Shown here: positions 1 through 8,005 of the stretch, in pieces
Layout: each line of letters opens with the position of its first letter
Numbering within the stretch: position 1 is the stretch's first letter
Assembly: GCF_000348925.1 (NCBI RefSeq)
Contig: NZ_AODQ01000023.1
Coordinates: forward strand, 1-45,628
From: Cesiribacter andamanensis AMV16
Lineage (GTDB): Bacteria > Bacteroidota > Bacteroidia > Cytophagales > Cyclobacteriaceae
DNA: 45,628 bases
Direction: 5' to 3'
Made by a program: the position numbers and the translations under genes
The notes under the pieces: generated by a model
Told to the model about the DNA's origin: nothing
Seen by the model: only the letters and a program-made list of their open reading frames with translations
Databases searched by the model: none

Positions 1-486
1 AAAAAGACGCTTTACATGTTCTTCTGCTCTGAGCTTGCTGGTGCCGTACAGCGTACTGGGATGGGGCAGGCTTAGCTCATTCATCTCTTCGGCTGAGCTG
101 CCATAGACAGAGGTGCTGCTGGTAAAGATCAGCCGCTGCACGTTACTTTCTTCCAGGGCATACACCAGTTCGGCAGTGCCCCAGTGATTTACCTGCTCGT
201 GCATGTGGCCGTCGGTGTTGGCAAAGGGAGTGGTAACTTTGGCGGCCAGGTGATAGACCACATCGGTGCCCTCCAGCTGTTTGCGCAGCTTTCGGGAATC
301 GAGCAGCTCGCCATGCACAAATTTTACCTTGCCGGCCCCCTGCATACGGTGGCTGATAAACAGGTTGTAATTTCCGCGGCTCAGGTTATCATATACCACT
401 ATTTCCTGCACATCGGGCTGTTCGGCCAGCTGTTGCACCAGCGAGGTGCCGATGTAGCCGGCGCCGCCGGTTATAAGAATCTTCAT
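1..486 (-). CDS. NAD-dependent epimerase/dehydratase, 3' end outside window
   Basis: The first 162 codons of an extended short-chain dehydrogenase/reductase, read from position 486 leftwards and running off the window edge. The N-terminus has the Rossmann dinucleotide loop GGAGYIG (residues 7-13), then an acidic residue after the second strand (VVYDN) that suits NAD(H). A YGTSK segment near residue 149 fits the catalytic YxxxK, preceded by the usual TSSTSVYG serine region. Family knowledge points to a nucleotide-sugar epimerase or dehydratase for surface polysaccharide; the substrate cannot be told from this half. Its start lies 42 bp downstream of the cysH stop on the same strand, so the two may be cotranscribed. 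Confidence 0.88.
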   Translation of the reverse strand, partial: MKILITGGAGYIGTSLVQQLAEQPDVQEIVVYDNLSRGNYNLFISHRMQGAGKVKFVHGELLDSRKLRKQLEGTDVVYHLAAKVTTPFANTDGHMHEQVNHWGTAELVYALEESNVQRLIFTSSTSVYGSSAEEMNELSLPHPSTLYGTSKLRAEEHVKRLF

Positions 487-528
487 GAGGTGATGGGATG
501 GAGGTGTTTACAAATCAAGCCGAGCAGG

Positions 529-1185
529 TTATTTGGCCACCAGATCGGTGTGCAGGCCGCATTCGGTTTTCTTCAGTCCGTACCAGCGGGCTTCCCGTTC
601 CTGCATGCCCGGATCGGGCCGGCGGGTGCAGGGCTCGCAGCCAATGCTTACATACCCCCTGGCATCCAACGTATGGCGGGGCAGGTCATGCTCCTTGATG
701 TAGCGCCAGATCTGTTGTTTGCTCCAGTTAAGCATGGGGTGGTAGCGCAGGCTTCCGTGGGGGGCAGCCTGTTCCGTGCGCATGGCAGAGCGGGTCTGGC
801 TCTGGTCGGCCCGAATGCCGTTGATCCATACATCGTGCGAACGCAGCACCGCATCCAGCGGCTGGGTCTTGTTCAGGTAGCAGCAATAATCCGGATCGGA
901 GGTAAACAGCAGGCGGCCATCGGCATCACGCTGCATGTGTTTGGGCGTTTGGCTTTTGAGATCGATGAGCGGAAGGCCAAACTGCTGGCAGACCTGCTGG
1001 GCAAAGGCAATGGTTTCGGGAAAATGGTAGCCGGTATTGATCAGGTAGACCGGGATGCTGCTGTCGATGCGGCTGAGGATGTGCAGCAGCACCAGGCTAT
1101 GGGTTTGAAAGGAAGAGGTAGTAAAAAGCCGCAGGCCCTGTGCCTTATAGGCTTCTATTTTATCTTGAATTTCCTTAATTTCCAC
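529..1185 (-). CDS. cysH: Assimilatory APS/PAPS reductase
   Basis: Phosphoadenylyl/adenylyl-sulfate reductase, which reduces activated sulfate to sulfite in cysteine biosynthesis. It has the PP-loop signature TTSSFQTHSLVLLH near the N-terminus. It also has the two cysteine pairs, DYCCYLNK and GCEPCTR, that hold a [4Fe-4S] cluster in the APS-type enzymes; this favours APS, though PAPS cannot be excluded. The C-terminal Cys of the active site is in TECGLHTD. I chose the GTG at 1185, giving 218 aa starting VEIKEIQDKIEAYK. The frame stays open to 1275, but a TAnnTTTG promoter box lies inside that extension and family members start about here. No other sulfate-assimilation gene is in view. Confidence 0.88.
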   Translation of the reverse strand: MEIKEIQDKIEAYKAQGLRLFTTSSFQTHSLVLLHILSRIDSSIPVYLINTGYHFPETIAFAQQVCQQFGLPLIDLKSQTPKHMQRDADGRLLFTSDPDYCCYLNKTQPLDAVLRSHDVWINGIRADQSQTRSAMRTEQAAPHGSLRYHPMLNWSKQQIWRYIKEHDLPRHTLDARGYVSIGCEPCTRRPDPGMQEREARWYGLKKTECGLHTDLVAK

Positions 1186-1205
1186 GGAAAATCTGTTTTG
1201 CTCAT

Positions 1206-1213
1206 CAAAGGTA
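1206..1213 (-). promoter_or_regulatory. Bacteroidota-type -7 box (TACCTTTG) for cysH
   Basis: On the minus strand TACCTTTG matches the TAnnTTTG consensus and ends 20 bp before the proposed GTG start of cysH. No convincing -33 TTG at the usual distance. It decides the start, because a longer protein would begin upstream of the promoter. Confidence 0.5.
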
Positions 1214-1280
1214 CAACACAAAAGTAAAAGGGTTAGCATGCCAGCTGCTTTCTGTTTTCTCACTTGATACCCCAATCGCT

Positions 1281-2111
1281 ATGGAGACCGTAATTCAGCC
1301 AGAACTTTCTGCAAAGCCACTTGCTGCCGAAATCCACCACTGCATCCATTGTGGCGAAGCGGTGACCACCCCCTACTGCGGTAGCTGTGGCCAGCGAAAG
1401 GGGGTGCCCAAATTAAGCTGGGCCAGCCTACTGCATGAGCTGGGCACTCGCTGGCTGGGCTTTGATAATCAGTTTGCCCGCACCTGGCGAGACCTGAGCC
1501 TGCGTCCCGGCCGGGTCATCCACTGCTATCTGGCCGGCGACCGGGTGCGCTATCTGGGGCCGTTTTCCTACTATATTGTGGTTACAGCCCTGGTGCTGCT
1601 GCTGATATCCCTGCTGAATATCGACATTGAAGCCATGATGTTAAGCAACAATCAGGCCATGAGCCCGGAAGCCTCCAGCAGCAAATCCCTGGAGATGCAG
1701 CAAAAGATCATGCATTACATCAGCCTGGCCTTTCGGTTCTTTGCCATTATTATGCTGCCCTTTTTTGCCCTGGCGCTCAGGTGGGTGTATGGACGTCAAA
1801 AGCATAATCTGCTGGAGTATGCTACCATTGTTTTATATGGACTGGCCCATACCTTTGTGCTCAGCTTATTTCAGGGAATCCTCTTTATTACCACCGGCAA
1901 ACCCTATACCGTACTGGCGCTGCTGTTGAATATAGTTTATTTTGCTTTTCTGATAACAGATTCTCTTTCGCCCCGAAAAAACGGGAAAGCAATTCTGAAG
2001 GCAGTTTGGGGATATGTGGTAGGTTACCTGTTATTCATGGGGGGAATATTGCTCGTTTCGCTCTTGCTGGGCGTTATCGTAGGGGTATACATGGGCTATG
2101 TCCAGTCCTGA
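1281..2111 (+). CDS. DUF3667 zinc-ribbon membrane protein
   Basis: A 276-residue protein. The N-terminal zinc ribbon has CIHC (about residues 21-24) and CGSC (about 33-36). It is followed by the conserved stretch DNQFARTWRDLSLRPGRVIHCYLAGDRVRYLGPFSYY that marks DUF3667, a family largely restricted to Bacteroidota. About five hydrophobic segments follow (around residues 97-115, 150-170, 184-205, 211-222, 238-270). The function of the family is unknown. It is divergent from cysH with about 95 bp between proposed starts, and convergent with the next gene. Confidence 0.88.
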   Translation: METVIQPELSAKPLAAEIHHCIHCGEAVTTPYCGSCGQRKGVPKLSWASLLHELGTRWLGFDNQFARTWRDLSLRPGRVIHCYLAGDRVRYLGPFSYYIVVTALVLLLISLLNIDIEAMMLSNNQAMSPEASSSKSLEMQQKIMHYISLAFRFFAIIMLPFFALALRWVYGRQKHNLLEYATIVLYGLAHTFVLSLFQGILFITTGKPYTVLALLLNIVYFAFLITDSLSPRKNGKAILKAVWGYVVGYLLFMGGILLVSLLLGVIVGVYMGYVQS

Positions 2112-2132
2112 TAAGGGAGGGGGGGTAGCAAC

Positions 2133-2172
2133 GTCTGGCTCATGGGTGTATACGAGAAGCATTCGGCCAGAC
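2133..2172. terminator. Possible convergent terminator hairpin
   Basis: GTCTGGC (2133-2139) and GCCAGAC (2166-2172) form a 7-bp stem with a 26-nt loop between two convergent genes. There is no good T tract, so this is a weak candidate. Confidence 0.25.
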
Positions 2173-2175
2173 TAT

Positions 2176-2769
2176 TTACATTCGCCCTGTCCAAATCCTA
2201 AGCAGGCCATTTTTGGCGTTCTGACCAAACAAAGCAGTGGGAAAGGCGCATGGAGAATAGTGCAGCGCTTTTAGTGCTCCGGGCCGCAGGCTTTCCAAAA
2301 GCGATCGGGCCTCATCATGCGGGATGGGCGAACCATCTATAAGAAGAACCGGATCTCCGCTGTTGGAGGATATAGGGGCTGAACGAAAGGCCCGCTTTTC
2401 AAAAAGGAGTAAGGCTTCCTGCAGACCTCTTCGAATTTCCCTCCGCTTCTGCTGGTGCAGGCTAGTCAGAATGAGAATGCCGGAGCCGTGCCAATGGGGT
2501 AAGGACGCATGTGCCTCCTTAGCTGACAGGTAGTGGATGCTCAGCAGCGCATGGGGACTTAGCCCCTGCTTTGCTTCTTTTCCAAAAAGATCTTCTGCGG
2601 AGACAATTACGCCATCCAGAATATACAGGGTAGCGGAGTCCAGGCCTGCCTGGGGGTTGCAGGCCTGTACCCAGGCTTCCAGCTCAGCTCTGATATCTAC
2701 CTGACCCCTGGCGGTAAAGGCCATCAACCAGAAGCTGGCCAGAAGCAGCAGCCTTGGCAACCAGCCCAT
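2176..2769 (-). CDS. Secreted protein resembling an isolated TonB plug domain
   Basis: A 197-residue protein with an N-terminal signal peptide (LPRLLLLASFWLMAFTARGQ). I do not recognise a named family. The C-terminal third (VLLIDGSPIP, then LESLRPGALKALHYSPC, then ALFGQNAKNGLLRIWT) follows the layout of a TonB-receptor plug domain: a short DG-x-P strand, a 'lnP.dI..i.vl' helix-strand and an 'A-x-G..A.nG.i.i.T' end. No barrel follows; the protein stops at GRM. It starts 2 bp after the flavin reductase stop, so it is probably translated from the fahA operon. Function unknown; the plug resemblance is by eye. Confidence 0.7.
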   Translation of the reverse strand: MGWLPRLLLLASFWLMAFTARGQVDIRAELEAWVQACNPQAGLDSATLYILDGVIVSAEDLFGKEAKQGLSPHALLSIHYLSAKEAHASLPHWHGSGILILTSLHQQKRREIRRGLQEALLLFEKRAFRSAPISSNSGDPVLLIDGSPIPHDEARSLLESLRPGALKALHYSPCAFPTALFGQNAKNGLLRIWTGRM

Positions 2770-2771
2770 GC

Positions 2772-3680
2772 TTATTGCGGCGTATAGAGCAAAATGCGCC
2801 AGGCACTCTCTACTTCATCGCGCTGCAGGTATTTAAGGGCCAGCAGGTGCTGGTGGTACTGGCGTTCGCTTTCCGGCAGGCTGTCCAGGCTATCGGCCAG
2901 GCCTTCCAGCTGGGCAAAGGAGCGGATGGAGACCGGGTCGGGCAGCTCCTCTACATTGCCCAGCTTGCCCAGATCATTGCCGGTAAGCACCTTGCTGGTG
3001 CGGATACTTTCCGGGATCTGGTCTACGCCAATGCCCTGGTGGCGCAGGGGTTTGGCAACCTCAAAGATGGAGGTACCGCTGGCCCGGCAGTAATAATCGC
3101 CGCCCATGCGGGCTACGGCATCCAACTTTTGGGGGTCGATCTTTCCTTTTTCGTTCAGAATACCTTCCTGTACGTGCATCATCAGCACCTCGCAGACCAC
3201 CAGGTTGCCGGCACCCCCTTCTTCGCCAAGGGGAATGATCTGGGTTACCCGGCACTCAAACGAAGCCGGCGCCTCGGCTACCCGCGGCGGGGCAACGCGC
3301 TGGCTGGCAAGGGGGGTAAGGCCGCTTTTGGCAAACTCGTCTACCCCCTTGGGGTACTCGGTACTGGCCAGCGACATTTGCTGCACAATGGGGTAGTTCA
3401 CAATGTTGATCACCACCTCGGGCACTTCCTGCACATTTTCCAGCGTATGCTTGGTGGTGTTATCGCGCACCCGGCGGGAAGGAGAAAAGACCAGAATAGG
3501 CGGGTTGGCGCCAAAACAGTTAAAGAAGCTGAAAGGACTCAGGTTTACATTTCCCTCCTTATCGACCGTGCTGGCAAAGGCAATAGGGCGGGGGGCTACA
3601 GCGCCCAGCATCATGCCATGAAATTCGCCAATGGATACCTGTTTGGGGTCAATGCTGATGAACTTCTGTTTTGGGTTCAT
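2772..3680 (-). CDS. Flavin reductase-like FMN-binding split-barrel protein
   Basis: A 302-residue protein of the flavin reductase-like family. The N-terminal about 210 residues hold the split-barrel fold, with APRPIAFASTVDKEGNVNLSPFSFFN as the conserved flavin-binding strand-turn. A C-terminal helical extension (about 215-302, rich in E/L) is longer than in plain flavin reductases. It lies 72 bp downstream of fahA on the same strand, so it may belong to aromatic amino acid degradation, but the substrate is not evident. It could also be a flavoprotein oxidoreductase using its own FMN rather than a reductase supplying a partner. Confidence 0.85.
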   Translation of the reverse strand: MNPKQKFISIDPKQVSIGEFHGMMLGAVAPRPIAFASTVDKEGNVNLSPFSFFNCFGANPPILVFSPSRRVRDNTTKHTLENVQEVPEVVINIVNYPIVQQMSLASTEYPKGVDEFAKSGLTPLASQRVAPPRVAEAPASFECRVTQIIPLGEEGGAGNLVVCEVLMMHVQEGILNEKGKIDPQKLDAVARMGGDYYCRASGTSIFEVAKPLRHQGIGVDQIPESIRTSKVLTGNDLGKLGNVEELPDPVSIRSFAQLEGLADSLDSLPESERQYHQHLLALKYLQRDEVESAWRILLYTPQ

Positions 3681-3752
3681 GGGTCTCTACTTATCAGTGC
3701 CTGTTACACAGTTTCTTTTTTTCAGAAAAAGATGGTTAGGTTGGGCAAATGC

Positions 3753-5024
3753 TTACTCCCTGGCTGGCAGAATGCGGGTGACCACCTCGCCAAAGCCAAT
3801 ACGCACCCCCCCTTTTTCGGCAAAGCCGCGCATGGTAACCACATCGCCATCTTCTATAAAGGTGCGGGTGCTGCCATCGGAAAGCTTCAGGGGTTTGGTG
3901 CCTTTCCAGGATAGCTCCAGCATGGAGCCGTAGCTGTCTTTTTTGGGTCCGCTTATGGTGCCGCTGGCATACAGATCGCCCACGCGGATATTACACCCGT
4001 TTACTGTCTGGTGGGCCAGTTGCTGGGCCATGTTCCAGTACATGTATTTATAGTTGCTGCGGCAAATGGTGGTTTCTTCCAGCGTATCGGTGCTCAGGGC
4101 TACTTCCAGGTTAATGTCGTAATGATGTTTGCCCTCGTACTTCAGGTAATCCAGCGGCTCGGGGTCCTGGGTGGGGCCCTCCACCTTAAAGGGTTCCAGC
4201 GCATCCAGGGTCACCACCCAGGGGCTGATGCTGCTGCCGAAGTTCTTGGCCAGGAAGGGTCCCAGGGGTACGTATTCCCATACCTGTATGTCGCGGGCAC
4301 TCCAGTCGTTGAAAAGAACCAGGCCTATGATGTGGTCTTCGGCCTCGCCCGTGCTGATGCGCTCGCCCAGCCGGGTTTCCCTACAGGTGATAAAAGCCAC
4401 CTCAAGCTCAAAGTCCAGGCGCTTGCTGGGGCCAAAGGAGGGAGCCTCGGCATCGGGCGCTTTGGTCTGGCCCAGGGGCCGGTGCAGGGGAGTGCCGCTC
4501 ACCACAATGGAGGAGGCCCGGCCGTGGTAGCCCACCGGCAGGTGTTTCCAGTTGGGAAGCAGGGCATTTTCAGGATCGCGGAACATGGTGCCCACATTGC
4601 GGGCATGGTCTTCGGAACTATAGAAGTCGGTATAATCACCTACCTCGATGGGCATGAGCAGTTCGGCCTCCTCCATGGGTACCAGGGCCCGCTTGCGAAT
4701 GAATTTGATGGTGCCCTTGTCGCAGGCTTCGTTCAGAAATTTGCTGATCTCCTTGCGCACTTTGCCCACTTTTTTGCGGCCCAGGGCAAAGAAGGCATTG
4801 AGGCTGGGCTGACGAAAGATCTTGTCGGGCAGCTTGAGCTCTTCCAGAAAACCCCCTTTTTGCAGCATGTGCAGGTCCAGGATGTACTCGCCAATGGCTA
4901 CCCCGGCCCGGGCCTTTTTAGTGTCGGTCCGGAAAATGCCAAAGGGCAGGTTCTGGATGGGGAAATCGGAACCCTCCGGGATGGTTAGCCAGCTTTTGAT
5001 CTGTGGGTCATTGGGATGATACAT
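3753..5024 (-). CDS. fahA: Fumarylacetoacetase
   Basis: Fumarylacetoacetate hydrolase (EC 3.7.1.2), last step of tyrosine/homogentisate catabolism, giving fumarate and acetoacetate. At 423 aa it matches the full-length family, with the N-terminal SH3-like domain (LPFGIFRTD) and a C-terminal catalytic domain. The latter includes YHGRASSIVVSGTPLHRP, the metal-binding ELEVAF region, LFNDWSARDIQVWEYVPLGPFLAKNF and ASGTISGP. No other gene of the pathway is in this window; the downstream flavin reductase and secreted protein follow on the same strand. Confidence 0.96.
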   Translation of the reverse strand: MYHPNDPQIKSWLTIPEGSDFPIQNLPFGIFRTDTKKARAGVAIGEYILDLHMLQKGGFLEELKLPDKIFRQPSLNAFFALGRKKVGKVRKEISKFLNEACDKGTIKFIRKRALVPMEEAELLMPIEVGDYTDFYSSEDHARNVGTMFRDPENALLPNWKHLPVGYHGRASSIVVSGTPLHRPLGQTKAPDAEAPSFGPSKRLDFELEVAFITCRETRLGERISTGEAEDHIIGLVLFNDWSARDIQVWEYVPLGPFLAKNFGSSISPWVVTLDALEPFKVEGPTQDPEPLDYLKYEGKHHYDINLEVALSTDTLEETTICRSNYKYMYWNMAQQLAHQTVNGCNIRVGDLYASGTISGPKKDSYGSMLELSWKGTKPLKLSDGSTRTFIEDGDVVTMRGFAEKGGVRIGFGEVVTRILPARE

Positions 5025-5053
5025 AAAAAAGTAGCGTTCTGGTTAAGGGATAG

Positions 5054-5061
5054 CAAAGCTA
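5054..5061 (-). promoter_or_regulatory. -7 box (TAGCTTTG) for fahA
   Basis: TAGCTTTG on the minus strand matches TAnnTTTG and lies 29 bp before the fahA ATG. An AT-rich stretch lies upstream, but there is no clear -33 TTG at the normal distance. Confidence 0.5.
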
Positions 5062-5142
5062 GTTGATAATGCCAATAAAGTAAAATCTTTCTCCGCTTGT
5101 TGCAAAGCGGCTTCTGAAAGCACATTGTACCTGTTTTTTCGC

Positions 5143-5150
5143 TACTTTTG
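5143..5150 (+). promoter_or_regulatory. -7 box (TACTTTTG) for valS
   Basis: TACTTTTG matches TAnnTTTG. A TTG at 5125-5127 is a possible -33 element at a slightly short spacing of 15 bp. The predicted leader is about 73 nt. Confidence 0.5.
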
Positions 5151-5227
5151 CGCTTTTAGAAGCTACATCCGGAAGGGGCCGCCAGCCGGCATCTTCCTGA
5201 GCCACACCCCAATAACCGAGCACGCGC

Positions 5228-7858
5228 ATGTCGATATCCGCCAAATACAACCCCGCCGACGTAGAAGACAAATGGTATGCCTACTGGCTGAAACACAATT
5301 TTTTCCACTCCGAGCCCGATGAGCGGGAGCCCTATACCATCGTCATTCCACCCCCTAATGTTACGGGCGTGCTGCACATGGGGCACATGCTTAACAACAC
5401 CATTCAGGATGTGCTTACCCGCAAGGCCCGCATGGAAGGCAAAAATGCCTGCTGGGTGCCGGGTACCGACCATGCCTCTATTGCTACCGAAGCCCGGGTG
5501 GTGGCCATGCTCAAGGAAAAGGGCATTGAAAAGAGCAGCCTGAGCCGGGAGCAGTTCCTGGACTATGCCATGGACTGGAAGGATAAGTACGGCGGCATTA
5601 TCCTGGAGCAGCTCAAAAAACTGGGCGCCTCCTGCGACTGGGCGCGTACCCGCTTTACCATGGAGCCCGAGATGAGCGCCCAGGTAATCAAAGTATTTGT
5701 GGATCTCTATCAGAAGGGGTACATCTACCGCGGCATCCGCATGGTAAACTGGGACCCGCAGGGCAAAACGGCCCTCTCCGACGATGAGGTGATCTACAAG
5801 GAAACCCCTGCCAAGCTTTATCACATCCGCTACCAGATAGAAGGCACCACCGATGAGTGGATCACCATTGCCACGGTACGGCCTGAGACCATACTGGGCG
5901 ATACTGCTATTTGCGTACACCCGGACGATGCCCGCTACCAGCACCTGCACGGCCGCCGGGCATTGATCCCCCTGATCAACCGCCCCATTCCCATCATCAC
6001 CGATGGGTATGTGGAGCGCGAATTTGGTACCGGCGCCCTGAAGGTAACCCCGGCCCATGACCCCAACGACTACGAACTGGGCCTCAAGCACAACCTGGAG
6101 GTGCTGGACATCCTGAATGATGATGGCACCCTCAACGAAAAAGCAGAGATCTACGTAGGGCAGGACCGCTTTGTGGTGCGCAAAAAAATTGCCAAAGAGC
6201 TGGAAGAGAAGGAATATCTGGTAAAGACCGAAGACTATAAAAGCAATGTAGGCCATAGTGAGCGTACCAACGCCGTTATTGAGCCCAAAATCTCGCTGCA
6301 ATGGTTCCTGAAAATGGATACCGTAACCATACCGGCGCTGGAAAATGTACTCAACGATACCGTGCAGCTGCACCCGCCCAAGTTTAAGAACATGTACCGC
6401 AGCTGGATGGAAAATGTGCGGGACTGGTGCATCAGCCGCCAGCTCTGGTGGGGCCAGCAAATCCCGGCCTACTACATCAGTGGCAGCCGGGAGTTTGTGG
6501 TAGCCGAAACCGCCGAAGAAGCCCTGCAACTGGCCCGCCAGAAAACCGGCAACAACCAGCTGCAACTGGCCGATCTGCAGCAGGACCCCGATGTGCTGGA
6601 TACCTGGTTCAGCTCCTGGCTGTGGCCCATCTCCGTTTTCAACGGCATTCTGGAGCCTGACAATAAGGATGTGAACTATTATTATCCTACCAACGATCTG
6701 GTAACCGCCCCGGAGATCCTCTTTTTCTGGGTGGCGCGCATGATCATAGCCGGATATGAGTACCGGGGCGAGCGCCCCTTTAAGAATGTGTACCTTACCG
6801 GCATTGTGCGGGACAAGCAGGGTCGCAAAATGAGCAAGTCGCTGGGCAACAGCCCCGACCCTCTGGAGCTGATGGTGAAATATGGCGCCGATGGCGTACG
6901 CACCGGTATGCTCTTTAGCTCACCTGCGGGCAACGACCTTCTGTATGATGAAAAGCTGAGCGAGCAGGGCCGTAACTTCAATAATAAGATCTGGAATGCC
7001 TTCCGCCTTATCAAGGGCTGGGAGGTAGATAGCAGCAAGAGGGGCGAGGCCAATGCTGTTGCTATTGCGTGGTTCCGCAACCGCTTTGCCCAGGCGCTGC
7101 AAGAGCTGGAAGAGAACTTTGCGGGCTTCCGCATATCGGATGCCCTGCAGACGGTGTACAAGCTCGCTTGGGACGATTTCTGCAGCTGGTACCTGGAGAT
7201 GATCAAGCCCCCCTTTGGCGAGGCCATTGATGGGGCTACCTACGAGGCTACCCTGGGCTTTATGGAAGACCTTATGAAGGTGCTGCACCCCTTTATGCCC
7301 TTTATTACCGAAGAGATCTGGCAGAACTTGAAGGAGCGGCAGGAGGGCGAAAGCCTGTGTGTAAGCGCATGGCCTAAAGCGGATCAGTTCAATGCCGGCT
7401 TACTGACCGACGCTACGGTGGCCTTCGAGGTTGTACAGAATGTACGCAACCTGCGCAACAGCAGGGGCATGTCGCCCAAAGATGCGCTGCAGCTGATCAT
7501 CCGCACCGAGCGTCCGCAGCTGTATCGGGACTGGGACGGTGTAGTGCGCAAGCTGGCCAACCTGAGTGATCTGCAGTTTGGCGACAAGCCCGAAGGGGCC
7601 ATCAGCATGGTGATTGGGCCGGATGAGCTGTCGATCCCCCTGGCCGGCAGCATCGATGCCGCCGCCGAAAAAGAAAGCCTGCTCAAAGAGCTGGAGTACA
7701 CCCGGGGCTTTCTGGACTCGGTAGAGAAAAAGCTGGGCAACGAGCGTTTTGTAAACAACGCCAAGCCTGAGGTGGTGGAGGCCGAGCGCAAAAAGAAAGC
7801 CGATGCCGAGGCCCGGATAAAGGCGCTGGAAGAAAGTCTTTCAGCCCTGTCAGCCTAA
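5228..7858 (+). CDS. valS: Valyl-tRNA synthetase
   Basis: Charges tRNA-Val (EC 6.1.1.9). This is a class I synthetase of 876 aa, usual for bacteria. The HIGH-type motif HMGH is at residues 50-53 (in PPPNVTGVLHMGH) and KMSKS at 534-538 (GRKMSKSLGNSPDP). The CP1 editing domain lies between (GTGALKVTPAHDPNDYELG). The anticodon-binding helical domain follows, and a C-terminal coiled coil (about 810-876, E/K-rich) binds the tRNA elbow. The start MSISAKYNPADVEDKWYAYW is the normal ValS N-terminus. It is monocistronic, flanked by its own promoter box and terminator. Confidence 0.98.
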   Translation: MSISAKYNPADVEDKWYAYWLKHNFFHSEPDEREPYTIVIPPPNVTGVLHMGHMLNNTIQDVLTRKARMEGKNACWVPGTDHASIATEARVVAMLKEKGIEKSSLSREQFLDYAMDWKDKYGGIILEQLKKLGASCDWARTRFTMEPEMSAQVIKVFVDLYQKGYIYRGIRMVNWDPQGKTALSDDEVIYKETPAKLYHIRYQIEGTTDEWITIATVRPETILGDTAICVHPDDARYQHLHGRRALIPLINRPIPIITDGYVEREFGTGALKVTPAHDPNDYELGLKHNLEVLDILNDDGTLNEKAEIYVGQDRFVVRKKIAKELEEKEYLVKTEDYKSNVGHSERTNAVIEPKISLQWFLKMDTVTIPALENVLNDTVQLHPPKFKNMYRSWMENVRDWCISRQLWWGQQIPAYYISGSREFVVAETAEEALQLARQKTGNNQLQLADLQQDPDVLDTWFSSWLWPISVFNGILEPDNKDVNYYYPTNDLVTAPEILFFWVARMIIAGYEYRGERPFKNVYLTGIVRDKQGRKMSKSLGNSPDPLELMVKYGADGVRTGMLFSSPAGNDLLYDEKLSEQGRNFNNKIWNAFRLIKGWEVDSSKRGEANAVAIAWFRNRFAQALQELEENFAGFRISDALQTVYKLAWDDFCSWYLEMIKPPFGEAIDGATYEATLGFMEDLMKVLHPFMPFITEEIWQNLKERQEGESLCVSAWPKADQFNAGLLTDATVAFEVVQNVRNLRNSRGMSPKDALQLIIRTERPQLYRDWDGVVRKLANLSDLQFGDKPEGAISMVIGPDELSIPLAGSIDAAAEKESLLKELEYTRGFLDSVEKKLGNERFVNNAKPEVVEAERKKKADAEARIKALEESLSALSA

Positions 7859-7877
7859 GGTCTTCGAATTATAAAAT

Positions 7878-7912
7878 AAAAGCCAGCTTCCTTCAGGAGG
7901 CTGGCTTTTTTG
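7878..7912 (+). terminator. Rho-independent terminator of valS
   Basis: AAAAGCCAGC (7878-7887) pairs with GCTGGCTTTT (7900-7909). Extra TCC/GGA pairing sits inside the loop and a run of T's ends the hairpin. It lies about 20 bp after the valS stop. Confidence 0.9.
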
Positions 7913-8005
7913 CTGGTGAGCAGACTTGGGCTATTATTTGTTGCTAAAAGCTGAACAGCGCAATTGCTTTACGGGTATACCTACTAGAGAAGAAAAAGGA
8001 AAACC

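Noticed and set aside
184-1227. A 347-codon plus-strand frame over the epimerase and cysH
   Set aside because: Both opposing genes show clear conserved motifs; this frame shows none.
5156-6565. A 469-codon minus-strand frame opposite valS
   Set aside because: Antisense shadow of valS with no recognisable domain.
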